Positions 16,696-25,760 of a stretch of 64,000 nt of DNA are shown here, one piece after another. A program made the position numbers and the translations under genes. The number at the start of each line of letters is the position of its first letter. Within the stretch, counting starts at the first letter, position 1. The stretch covers positions 62,001 through 126,000 of the forward strand of contig NZ_JAABNS010000003.1 in the NCBI RefSeq assembly GCF_009928425.1, read 5' to 3'. The notes beneath the pieces are model-generated. The model was not told the DNA's origin. It was given only the letters and a program-made list of their open reading frames with translations, and ran no database searches. The DNA is from Pseudarthrobacter sp. ATCC 49987. GTDB lineage: Bacteria > Actinomycetota > Actinomycetes > Actinomycetales > Micrococcaceae.

Positions 16696-18561
16696 ATGAG
16701 CGACACTGACCGCACCATTGACCGCACCATCGATGGCGTCGCCAAGACGATCGCCGAAGTACTGGAGAAGAAGAAGTACGCGATCGACTATTACCAGCGT
16801 GAGTATAAATGGGAGGCCAAGCAGCTCGCCGAGCTAGTTGCCGACCTCACCACGAAGTTTCTCGAGCTCTACGAGCCTGACCATGCGCGCAAGGACGTCG
16901 CCAAATATGCGGGCTACTTCCTGGGTTCCATCATCGTCTCCCAAAAGGGAAGCCAGCCGTTCATAGTCGATGGCCAGCAGCGACTTACCAGCCTCACCCT
17001 GTTGCTCACTTTCTTACGCCGCCTGCAGCACGGCCGTGACGACGCCGTCGACATCGACCAGCTAATCTTCTCGGAGAAGTTCGGAGAGAAGTCCTTCAAC
17101 CTCGACGTTCCTGACCGCATGGACTGCATGAAGGAACTCTTCGAGGCCGGCGCGTACGAGCCACGGGCCGACGCATCCGAGTCAGTCCACACCCTCGCCG
17201 GACGGTACAGCGAGCTGGACGTACTTTTTCCGGATGAGCTGAGGAACCAGGCGCTGCCGTTCTTCATCGACTGGCTCAAGGACCGGGTCCAGCTCGTGCA
17301 GATCACTGCATACACCGACGATGATGCGTACGCGATCTTCGAGACAATGAATGACCGCGGACTCAAACTCACCCCGGCCGACATGCTCAAGGGCTTTCTA
17401 CTAGCCAATATGGAAGACGGCAAGCCCCGCACCACGGCAAACGACCTCTGGCGCAAACGACTCCGCACCCTCGACGACCAGGCCGACGACGCCAGCTCGG
17501 ATTTCCTGAAGACTTGGCTCCGAAGCCAATACTCAACCAAGATCCGAGAACGCAAGAAGGGCGCCAAGCCGGAAGACTGGGACCGCATTGGAACAGAGTT
17601 TCACCGCTGGCTTCGCGGGGCCCAAGAGAGCATCGGCCTCAGGTCAGAAGAAAACTTCTACGAGTTCGTGACCCGTGACCTCGACTTCTACAGCCACCAG
17701 TACGAGCGCGTCATCCGAGCATCTAAGGGAACATTCCACCCAGACAGCCCGCTACGTTTCGTGCGATACAACAGCGACCTCGGCTTCACCCTGCAGGACC
17801 AGCTCCTTATGGCACCACTTCGGGTTGAGGACAGCAAACATGTCATCGACCAGAAGCTGGAGATCGTCGGCCGATTCACCGATATCCTGCTCGCCTGGCG
17901 AATCTGGAACTTCCGAGCCACCGCCTATTCGACGATGCAGTACGCCATGTTCAATGTCATGCGCGACATCCGGGGGCTTGGGGCCTCCGAACTCGCCACC
18001 GCACTCCGCGACGCCCTGCTCAAGATTGACGAGAACTTTGACAGCAACAACCACCTGCACGTCCACCAACAAAACCGCGGGCAACTCCACAAGATCCTGG
18101 CGCGGATCACGGACCACGTCACCGTCCGCGCGGGCCTTCCCTCCCCCTACATTGAGCTGACCAACGGCACAAAAGTGCGCTACGAAGTCGAACATATTTG
18201 GGCCAACCACCCCGAGCGCCACACCGACGAGTTCAACCATGAGTCAGACTTTGCCCGACACCGCAACCGCATTGGCGACCTACTGCTGCTCCCGAAGCAA
18301 TTCAACGCGAGCTACAACGACGACACCTACGAGAAGAAGCTGCCGCACTACTACAGTCAGAACTTGCTCGCGGCCAGCCTCAACCCGCTGAGCTACGAGA
18401 AGAATCCCGGCTTTGTGGCCTTCGCCAAGTCCAGCGGACTTCCGTTCAAGCCTTACGAGCAGTTTAAAGCCGCCGACGTCATAGAGCGCGGCGATCTGTA
18501 CCGCGACATCGCCAAGCAGATCTGGAACCCCGACGATCTCCCTGCTGTCGCGAAGGGCTAG
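16696..18561 (+). CDS. DUF262/DUF1524 protein, GmrSD-like type IV restriction nuclease
   Basis: A 621-aa protein with the GmrS-like DUF262 domain at the N-terminus and the GmrD-like DUF1524 HNH-type domain at the C-terminus. IVDGQQRLTSL (residues 90-100) is the ParB/Srx-like DGQQR nucleotide motif. FETMNDRGLKLTPADMLKG, near residue 213, is the second DUF262 hallmark. YEVEHIWANH (from about residue 495) and RNRIGDLLLLPKQFNASYND form the His-Me finger nuclease. Single-chain GmrSD-like proteins restrict modified phage DNA. It stands alone between an IS scar and a pRiA4b-type gene. The domains are clear; modified-DNA specificity is inferred from the family. Confidence 0.85.
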   Translation: MSDTDRTIDRTIDGVAKTIAEVLEKKKYAIDYYQREYKWEAKQLAELVADLTTKFLELYEPDHARKDVAKYAGYFLGSIIVSQKGSQPFIVDGQQRLTSLTLLLTFLRRLQHGRDDAVDIDQLIFSEKFGEKSFNLDVPDRMDCMKELFEAGAYEPRADASESVHTLAGRYSELDVLFPDELRNQALPFFIDWLKDRVQLVQITAYTDDDAYAIFETMNDRGLKLTPADMLKGFLLANMEDGKPRTTANDLWRKRLRTLDDQADDASSDFLKTWLRSQYSTKIRERKKGAKPEDWDRIGTEFHRWLRGAQESIGLRSEENFYEFVTRDLDFYSHQYERVIRASKGTFHPDSPLRFVRYNSDLGFTLQDQLLMAPLRVEDSKHVIDQKLEIVGRFTDILLAWRIWNFRATAYSTMQYAMFNVMRDIRGLGASELATALRDALLKIDENFDSNNHLHVHQQNRGQLHKILARITDHVTVRAGLPSPYIELTNGTKVRYEVEHIWANHPERHTDEFNHESDFARHRNRIGDLLLLPKQFNASYNDDTYEKKLPHYYSQNLLAASLNPLSYEKNPGFVAFAKSSGLPFKPYEQFKAADVIERGDLYRDIAKQIWNPDDLPAVAKG

Positions 18562-18860
18562 GGCTGATGGTTGCAGCGCTCTTCAATGTGGCCTCCATCC
18601 CTGCAAATCCCGTGAACGCCAGAACGGAACTGCCCGGCCCTGCCACTTCTGACCGTTGCTCGTGAACCCGGGTCTCTTGTCCGAAAGCTCCACGACAGGA
18701 ACCCAACAGAATCCCTGATGATCTACCTAAGGCAACTTCTTTAGGGTCGCTGAGGGATCCTCATCCGTCTCGCGGAACAGCGGCCTCCTGCGGGATGCTG
18801 GCGCCGGGCCTTGCAGTAACGCGTCTACGGCAGCGCCGCGGTGCGTGTCATTCTTGGGGT
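18562..18860. other. Intergenic region without a recognisable gene
   Basis: No convincing frame is present. It lies between the DUF262 gene and the pRiA4b ORF-3-type gene. Confidence 0.4.
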
Positions 18861-20102
18861 ATGGCACGAATCTGGTTGTCGGTGACGGTGGAATTGCTCG
18901 GTGGTCGTGGTGAGGAGTTGTGGCCGTGGCCCGGGCGCATCTTCGCGGTAGGTCCGTCGCACACCTTCATGGATCTCGCCGATGCCATCAACAATGCTTT
19001 CGCCCGGTGGGACCGCTCGCACTTGTCAGTGTTCACCCTGGCCGACGGCCGGGTGATCACTGATGAAGAGACGGGAGCTGAAATGGCCTCGTCGATCCGC
19101 GGGCCGATCATCGCGCCAATGGACATCGCTGCTGCCAAGGTCGCCCGGACGGTGGAGCCGGGGGCTGAGTTTCAGTTCACGTTCGATCTCGGTGACGCGT
19201 GGATGCACCGGTGTGTGGTCGGGGAGGTGAAGGTCGACCCGCTGGAGGTATTGGGTATCCGTCCTGATGTCCCCTTGCCGTACTGGGGCTGGGGCAGCAT
19301 CCCGGATCAGTACGGGCGCCGGTGGGCTACCGACGACGGGGAGAGCCGGGCGCCGGGGAAACCGGGCCGGCCGCACCCGATGCTGCTGCACGCCTGGCCC
19401 GCACAGGTGCAGGTGCCGGGGCTCGAGCTGTCCGAGCTGCGTGAATCCATCGCGGCAGCAGATGCGGCCCGCTTCCTCGCGGCGGTGACGGGACGGCACA
19501 TCGATGACGCTCTGCAACAGGTGGGGGCGGGCATACCGATGGCGCTGGAGCAGAGACGCCAGGAAGCCGAGCCGGTGGCACTGTCGGTCATCAACCGGCT
19601 GACTTGGCGGGGCGGCGCTGGTGACCGGGTGTTGGCCGAGGACCTGCTGGCCGGTCTGCGCCGCGAGCCGCTGACAGGCCAAGTGGTGCCAGTAGACCTG
19701 GACATGCTCAGCACCGTGCTGGAAGGGGATCCTGAGCTGTCGACCGGTGGCTATCTCGACCTGTGCACCGGGCAGGTGTACGACGAGAGCGCCACTGACC
19801 CGATGATGGTCGGGGAGGACGCCGCCATCGACGTCGAGGAGGAGCCGGAGCGTTGGCTTCGAGTCAACTGCACCGGTTCGCGGAACGGGTGGCGGGATAT
19901 GGCGGCCTTCGCCGGGCGGCAGCATGATGAGGCTCTCCGGGAGCGGCTGGTGCGGGCGATCGAGGGCAAAGGTGCCTTCTTCCGGTTCCGCGACCTCGTT
20001 CACGGCGAGAACCTTGGCGACCAGTGGTACGCCTTCTCGACCGACCGCCAGGTGGGCCGTGCCTGCGAGTTCCTCGCTGACCATGGCATCCGCGTGGGCT
20101 GA
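18861..20102 (+). CDS. Plasmid pRiA4b ORF-3 family protein
   Basis: A 413-aa protein. The N-terminal 170 residues match the pRiA4b ORF-3/IS1096 TnpR-like fold: IWLSVTVELLGG, then FMDLADAINNAFARWDRSHL, FQFTFDLGDAWMHRCVV and a GIRPDVPLPYWGWGSIPDQY segment. The C-terminal 240 residues have no recognised domain and include an acidic DVEEEPERWLRV stretch. ATG 18861 was chosen because the family homology starts there; the frame is open further upstream. The family's function is unknown, though it is frequent on plasmids and mobile elements. Confidence 0.75.
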   Translation: MARIWLSVTVELLGGRGEELWPWPGRIFAVGPSHTFMDLADAINNAFARWDRSHLSVFTLADGRVITDEETGAEMASSIRGPIIAPMDIAAAKVARTVEPGAEFQFTFDLGDAWMHRCVVGEVKVDPLEVLGIRPDVPLPYWGWGSIPDQYGRRWATDDGESRAPGKPGRPHPMLLHAWPAQVQVPGLELSELRESIAAADAARFLAAVTGRHIDDALQQVGAGIPMALEQRRQEAEPVALSVINRLTWRGGAGDRVLAEDLLAGLRREPLTGQVVPVDLDMLSTVLEGDPELSTGGYLDLCTGQVYDESATDPMMVGEDAAIDVEEEPERWLRVNCTGSRNGWRDMAAFAGRQHDEALRERLVRAIEGKGAFFRFRDLVHGENLGDQWYAFSTDRQVGRACEFLADHGIRVG

Positions 20103-20323
20103 CGAGCCGGGCCCGGTCAGCGTCGGCGCAGGACCGTGCAGCCCGCACCGTACCGAAGATTGCACCTGTGACGGTGATTGTGGCGGGGGTTGTGGGACAA
20201 CATCGGGACGGCCAAGTTACGCGGCCGGCTGCCGGTTGCGGTCGGCGGGGAGTGTCCCACCGGGGTCATCCTGGTTCCAAGGAAGTGGGACGGCGTTTCC
20301 GATGGGCTCGTTTGTCGATCAAG

Positions 20324-21364
20324 ATGGTTCCCGTGAACACAGATGACCAGGAGACGCAGGATCGAAGTCACGCTGAAGGCTTTCAATTGCTTGACGAGGC
20401 CATAGCCAGCCAAGCCCCAGAGACGCTCTATCACTACACGAACACGTCTGGAGCCGTCGGCATTGTTGGACGAGGCGTTCTGTGGGCAACAGAAGCCTCC
20501 CATCTGAACGATTCTTCGGAACTGCGATATGCCTTGGACCAGCTAGAGGTTGCATGGGAAGACGAGTACAAGAAGCTAAATGAACTGATCCCGGCGGGTG
20601 CGGGACTGAGCACGACGATCCTGAACAGGATGCATGAGGCCACATTTATTTCCTGTCTTTGCGAAGAGAAGGACCTGTTGAGCCAGTGGCGGGGATACGC
20701 CTCGCCTGGCGGGTACGCCATCGGATTTGATACTCGGATACTTCACGAAAACTATGTGAAACGTTCTCGTGAGGGAATCCTTGCATCTGTCTCATACGAT
20801 GCAGCTCGTTCTGAAGGCGCAGCTAGCCGTTGGGCAACGGACGCAATCGCTCGGTGGAAAGAAGAGTTTCCCGGCGGCTTAGGTGATCAGATTCGTGATC
20901 TTGCGGGGGTTAGGGATGCTGTTGCCGCGAACAGAGACGGATATCTGAAAGATCCAGATAGCTTCATGCGTGGAGTTCTGCAGAAGGACTCGGTGGTCGA
21001 AGCCCTCGCACGAAAGCTGTTTGAGTTCCATCAACAATCTTTTGGCTACTTGGCCGTGGCAGCTGCCTTTCACAAGGATCCATCATTCTCGGCGGAGGAG
21101 GAGTGGCGCCTTGTCACCCGTCTGCCAGTGAACCAACAAGGGATGAGCAAAGGTGTTCGATTTAGGGAGACTCCTCATGGGCTGACTCCTTACTTAGAGA
21201 TTAAGTTCCAAGAGTCGCCCAGCGAGACACCCATCTCAGGAATCATCATTGGACCTGGAGGCGATTTTGAGCGGCGGAAGAGAGCGCTCCGCATGCTACT
21301 TCTGTCCCATGGGTATCCCGAGACTATTGAGATCAAACCTTCAAAGGTTCCATTTCGTGCTTGA
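20324..21364 (+). CDS. DUF2971-domain protein
   Basis: A 346-aa protein with the DUF2971 pattern: LYHYTNTSGAVGIVGRGVLW near residue 37, THLNDSSELRYAL-type motif (SHLNDSSELRYAL), FISCLCEEKDLLSQWRGYAS and GYAIGFDT, and near the end EEEWRLVTR. DUF2971 proteins are frequent in defence islands and are suspected nucleic-acid or NAD-related enzymes, but the activity is unproven. Third codon positions are less GC-rich than in neighbouring genes, which suggests separate acquisition. ATG 20324 is taken because the 52 upstream in-frame residues look non-coding; GTG 20333 is an alternative. Confidence 0.75.
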   Translation: MVPVNTDDQETQDRSHAEGFQLLDEAIASQAPETLYHYTNTSGAVGIVGRGVLWATEASHLNDSSELRYALDQLEVAWEDEYKKLNELIPAGAGLSTTILNRMHEATFISCLCEEKDLLSQWRGYASPGGYAIGFDTRILHENYVKRSREGILASVSYDAARSEGAASRWATDAIARWKEEFPGGLGDQIRDLAGVRDAVAANRDGYLKDPDSFMRGVLQKDSVVEALARKLFEFHQQSFGYLAVAAAFHKDPSFSAEEEWRLVTRLPVNQQGMSKGVRFRETPHGLTPYLEIKFQESPSETPISGIIIGPGGDFERRKRALRMLLLSHGYPETIEIKPSKVPFRA

Positions 21365-21965
21365 ACTGCGATCAATCGGCTCAGCCGCCTCCTGTAGCCA
21401 GCTGACGGGATCTATGGAGTGGAGGCTGGGCTGCCGAAACGTCAGCCCTTCTCAACACTCGATTCGGTCCCTAACTCGACTGTGCCGTTTTGAGAACTAT
21501 TTGTGAGAACCACGGCGCTAGTTGGCGCTCATCGACGCAAGGGCGGATTCCGCATTCTGAAGCCGCTGGGCAGTAGTGCGCGGCGGCCGTGGAGATTCTC
21601 AAGGCCGGTGATTCTCAAAATCCTTCGTTTGTAAGAACAACGACTGCACCACTCCTCGGGTGCCAGCGGACTGAGGGGTCTGGCGGGCCAGGGAGAGTGG
21701 AATTAGGCTCAGCTGCTCCTGGTTCAGGTTCTTGGCTTCACCGTGGCGCCGGCCGCGGTTCTCGATGTTTATCTGCTGTGTAGTGCAGATTACTGAACCG
21801 TGTCCCGGACCGGCCATACGGTGAAAACGTCAGCAAGAACTCTTCGATGGAAGGTCGCCGTCATGGCTTCTGCATCAGCTCTTTCCCCGTCTTACGTCCG
21901 GCACCGGCCTCGGCCGGCGTGTTCCCGCCGGGGGCATCGCCGGCGGGATTGTATTTGGGATTCTC
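21365..21965. other. Long gap with no supported gene
   Basis: About 600 bp with no recognisable product on either strand. Its last 100 bp encode, in frame with the next gene, a GGIAGGIVFGI stretch that looks like the real N-terminus of that membrane protein without a start codon. Confidence 0.4.
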
Positions 21966-22307
21966 ATGGCGATGATGGGCATGCTGCCCGTCATAGCGTC
22001 CATGGTCGGTTCCACCTCGGCGGTGGTCGGTTTCGGCGTCCATATGATGATTTCGGTGCTGATCGGGCTGGGCCTGACGGTGCTGTTCGGTAACCGGTTC
22101 CTGACCGGGTATGGCCTCGGCGCCCTGGTCGGGCTCGGTTACGGGGCCATCTGGTGGGTTCTTGGGCCGCTGATGATCATGCCGGTCATGATGGGCATGG
22201 CCTTGTTCGTCGTTGACCTCACCGCGCCGATGAGCCTGATGGGCCATCTGATCTATGGCGTTATTCTGGGACTGGTGGCGGTCCGCGTCCTCACGAGCCG
22301 GGCATGA
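21966..22307 (+). CDS. Small integral membrane protein, N-terminus unclear
   Basis: A 113-aa hydrophobic protein with three to four transmembrane helices: MLPVIASMVGSTSAVVGFGV, ISVLIGLGLTVLFG, YGAIWWVLGPLMIMPVMMGM and MGHLIYGVILGLVAVRVL. In-frame residues before ATG 21966 (GGIAGGIVFGIL) look like a fifth segment belonging to the same protein, but no start codon precedes them, so the 5' end may be frameshifted. The next gene's ATG overlaps the stop (ATGA). No function is known; the methionine-rich membrane type often sits beside metal- or stress-response genes, as here. Confidence 0.65.
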   Translation: MAMMGMLPVIASMVGSTSAVVGFGVHMMISVLIGLGLTVLFGNRFLTGYGLGALVGLGYGAIWWVLGPLMIMPVMMGMALFVVDLTAPMSLMGHLIYGVILGLVAVRVLTSRA

Positions 22308-23091
22308 CCGATACTTGCCGGGTCGATGTGGGGGCCACCGTCTCCGGAGACCTGCGACCGTGCGCCCCGCGGCAACGAGAGGCCGAAGCGCTCATGGCAG
22401 GCCCCGCTGACCCGTTCAGTTGTTTGAATGAAGTTGATCTGTTCGCTGATCTGAGCGCACGAGAGATCGAGGCCATGGACCTCATGGCCCCGGCCCGGCT
22501 GTTCCGCCGCGGGGAGCTGTTGTTCAGCCAAAGTCAGCCCGTCACGGCGCTGTTCATCCTCAAATCCGGACGGGTGCGTATTTTCCGGGTCGCCGAGGAC
22601 GGCAAGGCTCTGACGATGGCCATCCTGGAACCGGGCGCGGTCTTCGGGGAGATGATGCTCGTGGGCCAGCGGATGTATGACAACTATGCCGAGGCCATCG
22701 AAGACTCGGCGATCTGCCAGCTCAGCGTGGATGAGGTCGAGCGGTTCCTTCTCTCGGATCCGCGCATCGCGATCCGGATCTCGCGGCTTCTGGGCGAACA
22801 GGTCGCCCGTCTCGAAGAGCGCCTGACCGACCTGGCCCTGCGGCCGTTGTCCGCCCAAGTGGCATCCACCCTGCTCAAACTCGGTGACACCGCGGGGCCG
22901 CCGCGCTTCGGCCAGGCCCCGACCATCCACCTGACCCACGAACAGCTCGCCGGTCTCCTGGGCGCCTCCCGGGAGGCCACCAGCAAATCATGGGTGAGCT
23001 CACGGCCAGGAAGGCCATCCGCCAGGGCCGCGGGCGCATCGTCATCCAGGACCGCGACGTCCTGTCCAAACTGGCTAGGAGTTCCTCATGA
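22304..23091 (+). pseudogene. Crp/Fnr-family regulator, frameshifted in the DNA-binding domain
   Basis: The cyclic-nucleotide-binding-like domain is intact: LFADLSAREIEAMD, RLFRRGELLFSQSQP, LFILKSGRVRIFRV and EPGAVFGEMMLVGQRM. The helix-turn-helix begins THEQLAGLLGASREATSK, but the frame then becomes nonsense. Shifting by one base near 22990 restores MGELTARKAIRQGRGRIVIQ and DRDVLSKLARSSS, ending at 23089-23091, where the next gene's ATG overlaps. The uncorrected frame runs on to 23707 and is not a real fusion. The effector is unknown. As it stands the wing of the DNA-binding domain is lost. Confidence 0.75.
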
Positions 23092-23387
23092 TGACCGCCA
23101 CCTTCCACGGCCAAGTGATCGCCGAATCGGAGCAGACGATCTATCTGGAAGGCAACCACTACTTCCCCGCGGAGTCCTTGGTGCCGGACACCTTGGAGGG
23201 CAGTTGGGTCCGGACCCTGTGCTTCTGGAAAGGTGTCGCCCGCTACCACCACGTCCGTGCAGGGGGCCACCGGGCACCGAATGCCGCCTGGTCCTACCCC
23301 CGGCCGACACCCCTGGCCCGGATGATCAAAGGCCATGTGGCCTTCGCCCCCGGCGGGGGCGTCATCGTCAGCGACCACCATCCCTGA
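23088..23387 (+). CDS. DUF427-domain protein
   Basis: A 99-aa protein of the DUF427 family, a small beta-barrel fold of unknown function common in actinobacteria. The signature GNHYFPAESL (residues 21-30), then SWVRTLCFWKGVARYHHV and AAWSYPRPTPLARMIKGHVA, is complete. The ATG overlaps the end of the corrected Crp/Fnr reading frame (ATGA), so regulator and DUF427 gene were probably co-transcribed. Confidence 0.85.
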   Translation: MMTATFHGQVIAESEQTIYLEGNHYFPAESLVPDTLEGSWVRTLCFWKGVARYHHVRAGGHRAPNAAWSYPRPTPLARMIKGHVAFAPGGGVIVSDHHP

Positions 23388-23471
23388 CCGCCCGCGGTTG
23401 CGCAACTGGCTATTCCCCCACGCACCACAGTTTTGTCCTGTCAATCACCCCAGAGATAAGAGAGTACCCGC

Positions 23472-24020
23472 ATACCACGCATTCCCGCCCACACCGTTGC
23501 CACAGCACCCGAAGCCTCCCAACCGATCGCCCGGAAACTGGAGCAGAAAATGGGCAAGCTGCTGAACATCCACGCCGGCATGGCCCACTCGCCGGTCGTG
23601 ATCGCCTCCTACGAGGGAATCTCTGCCGCCATCGCGGCACACGGCAGCTTCGACGCCCGCACTCGCGAAGCAATCGCCCTGGCCGTCGGAAACCAGAACG
23701 GCTGTGACTATTGCCAGGCCGCACACACCCTCTCGGCACGCCGGGCCGGACTGGACGATGAGCAGATCCTCGCGATCCGCGCCGGAGAAGTGGAGTTCGA
23801 TGACAAACTCGAAGCCATCTCTTCGGTCGCCCGCGAAGCCGCGGCCCGGACCGGGAGCGTCTCCGACGCGGCCTGGCAGGCGGCCCTTGACGCTGGATGG
23901 AGCGCAGAGGAACTCTCCGAGGCATTCGCCCACATTGCGGCCAACCTTGTCACGAACTACTTCAACCACTACGCCGGCACGGAACTGGACCTTCCCGCAG
24001 TCCCGAAACTGACCGCCTAG
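23472..24020 (+). CDS. AhpD-like carboxymuconolactone decarboxylase-family protein with no standard start codon
   Basis: An alkylhydroperoxidase-type peroxidase fold. NQNGCDYCQAAHTLSARRAG contains the redox CxxC and distal histidine of AhpD-like enzymes. Homologous-looking sequence begins PRIPAHTVATAPEASQPIAR from 23475, yet no ATG, GTG or TTG lies between the in-frame stop at 23457 and ATG 23550. The codon at the expected first position is ATA (23472), 6-10 bases after a purine-rich aagagag. Either ATA is used, the start is mutated, or the protein begins at 23550 and lacks 26 residues. It belongs to a small redox group with the DUF427 gene upstream. Confidence 0.75.
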   Translation: MPRIPAHTVATAPEASQPIARKLEQKMGKLLNIHAGMAHSPVVIASYEGISAAIAAHGSFDARTREAIALAVGNQNGCDYCQAAHTLSARRAGLDDEQILAIRAGEVEFDDKLEAISSVAREAAARTGSVSDAAWQAALDAGWSAEELSEAFAHIAANLVTNYFNHYAGTELDLPAVPKLTA

Positions 24021-24152
24021 ACCCGTGGAAGGTGGAAGGGAGCATCGGCACCCTTCCACCCGGCCGGGTTTCATCTCTCAAACCAGCAGCCAGCGGCAGG
24101 GGCCGGCGGCCATCCGCAGCCGGTCCCCTCCGGCCGCCGGCCACAGTCATCG

Positions 24153-24833
24153 TCAGTGCGCTGCTGCCAGGGCCGCGGGAAGCTCGGTCAGGGCGGTAAC
24201 TGTGAATTCAAGAGTCTCAAAGTAGCTCGGGTAGCTTCCCCCGGTCCTGTTCAGCCAGGCCGTGCGCAGCCCGGCACGGGCGGCGCCGTGGATATCCCAC
24301 GGATGCACGGCGACCAACAGCATGCCAGCCAGGTCGGCCCCGGACGCGGCGGCGGCATATTCATAGGAGGCCCGGGCAGTTTTCCATGCGGGCGCGCCTT
24401 CGACCGAAAGCAGCAACTCGAACGCGTCCCGGACCCCGGCCTTGCTGAACAGCTGCTCGGCGATCCGGGCCGAGCCGTTGCTTAACGTAATCAGCCGGAA
24501 CCCTGCAGCGGCGAGGGCCCTGATCCCGTCAGGGACGTCCGGATGTACCCCGAGGCCGTTCATGCCGCCCATGACATGGTCGACCGCCGCATCAAGAGGG
24601 CGGTTGAGCTCCACCCCGGCCAGGAGCCCCCGGAGTATGTCGGAGCCGATGGCGGCGAACGATCCGTTGTCTCCGCTGGCCGCCAGCGCGAAGCCGTCAC
24701 GCAGCAGCGTGGCGAACCAGAGCTTGGCCAGCTCGGCCGGTGCCCCGACCTCGCTGAAGCGTTCCCCCATGGGCGACATATCCGACAGGGTTTCATTGAC
24801 ATCAAAGACAACGACTGAGATTGCGGTGCTCAT
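24153..24833 (-). CDS. Haloacid dehalogenase type II-like hydrolase
   Basis: A 226-aa HAD-superfamily protein with type II 2-haloacid dehalogenase layout. Motif I VVVFDVNETLSDM holds the nucleophilic Asp10, LITLSNGSARIAEQLF is motif II, K in AWKTARASYEYAA is motif III, and LLVAVHPWDIHGAARAGLRT is motif IV. WLNRTGG is the typical dehalogenase C-terminal motif. In motif IV the usual S-x-N/D-x-WD becomes VHPWD, so substrate preference may differ. ATG 24833 has the ribosome binding site aaggag. It is convergent with the AhpD-like gene and stands alone. Confidence 0.88.
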   Translation of the reverse strand: MSTAISVVVFDVNETLSDMSPMGERFSEVGAPAELAKLWFATLLRDGFALAASGDNGSFAAIGSDILRGLLAGVELNRPLDAAVDHVMGGMNGLGVHPDVPDGIRALAAAGFRLITLSNGSARIAEQLFSKAGVRDAFELLLSVEGAPAWKTARASYEYAAAASGADLAGMLLVAVHPWDIHGAARAGLRTAWLNRTGGSYPSYFETLEFTVTALTELPAALAAAH

Positions 24834-25092
24834 GGATTCTCCTTGTGGTGGTCCTGTAGGTCTCCGGTGCAAGTCTGCCGCGGTCCGGAGAGAGAGGGAA
24901 CCACTGGCCGCATTAATAGGGCGTATCGGGGCCGGGTGTTTCCAAGAGGTGTCAGCGCAGGTATTCCGCCAATTCCTTCCCAAATACTGCCCGGGCCGCG
25001 CGCCGATCCCCAGCTCTGTTTTCGCCGTCCTTGACGAGGTAGATGGCACTGGGAATTCAGTAGCGGAGAACTGGCATTGGCCTTGGCTCTCG

Positions 25093-25485
25093 TTAGAGGT
25101 AGCTGCAGATGCGTTCGGGGTCGCAGGCTGTGGGGTCCCCGGCGGCCGCGGCGTCATGGAATTCGGCGACGGTTGCCCGCATCGCGGTGAGTTCTGCGAT
25201 CCGGGCGTCGAGGTCGCGGAGCTGTGTGGCCAGCAAATCCTTCACGTGGATGCAGGGGGCCTGGCCGATGTCCCGGACGGCGAGGATCTCTCCGATCTGG
25301 GCCAGGGTCAGCCCGGCCGTGCGGCCGCGGCGGATGAATTCGAGCCGGCTGACCGTCTCGTGGGGGTAGTCGCGGTATCCGTTCGGTGCCCTGTCGGCGG
25401 CCGGCAACAGGCCGCGGTCCTCGTAGAACCGCAGCGTCTTGGCCGTCATACCGGCGGCTGCGGCAGTTTCGCCAATACGCATCAT
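25093..25485 (-). CDS. merR: MerR-family metal-responsive regulator
   Basis: A 130-aa regulator, transcribed away from merA. The N-terminal winged HTH reads MRIGETAAAAGMTAKTLRFY through NGYRDYPHETVSRLEFIRRG. Cysteines C78 (in APCIHVKDLL), C121 and C127 (CDPERICSYL) are placed like the metal ligands of MerR-type proteins, though the C121-C127 spacing is shorter than in classical MerR. ATG 25485 is followed by a second ATG. A perfect palindrome sits upstream at 25512-25539 and a matching MerR-type promoter precedes merA, so Hg(II)-dependent control of both is inferred. Confidence 0.87.
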   Translation of the reverse strand: MMRIGETAAAAGMTAKTLRFYEDRGLLPAADRAPNGYRDYPHETVSRLEFIRRGRTAGLTLAQIGEILAVRDIGQAPCIHVKDLLATQLRDLDARIAELTAMRATVAEFHDAAAAGDPTACDPERICSYL

Positions 25486-25511
25486 GCACCTCTCGTCCAG
25501 GGGATTCCTTG

Positions 25512-25539
25512 TTGACCTTCCAGTTTAGTGGAAGGTCAA
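25512..25539. promoter_or_regulatory. MerR-type palindromic operator upstream of merR
   Basis: ttgaccttcca and tggaaggtcaa are perfect 11-bp arms around a 6-bp spacer, containing a TTGACC -35 element. It probably covers merR's own promoter. Confidence 0.7.
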
Positions 25540-25654
25540 GAAATGGTACTGGAACACGTGCGTGCCGGTTTGGGACAGGGAACGCCTGCCTTGTCCGGGG
25601 TGCCTAGACTCCGGTGAGGACTCCGCAGTTCCCGGCCAGCGGTGGGTCGGTCTC

Positions 25655-25686
25655 TTGACCTTCCCCCATGGTGGAAGGTGCAGACT
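25655..25686 (+). promoter_or_regulatory. MerR-regulated merA promoter
   Basis: ttgacc (25655-25660) and cagact (25681-25686) are separated by 20 bp, the over-long spacer typical of MerR-activated promoters. The spacer holds the inverted repeat ccttcc ... ggaagg, which matches the operator at 25512-25539. Confidence 0.7.
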
Positions 25687-25760
25687 GGGGACGGACCCAT
25701 GCACGGGGCACCGTCGCGGGCATTCCGGGACGGCGCTGCTGTACGACTTTGGAGGATTTC

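Noticed and set aside
22304..23707. A 467-aa frame that appears to fuse a Crp/Fnr regulator to a long tail
   Set aside because: The tail is proline/arginine-rich nonsense overlapping the DUF427 and AhpD-like genes; a one-base shift restores the normal regulator end.
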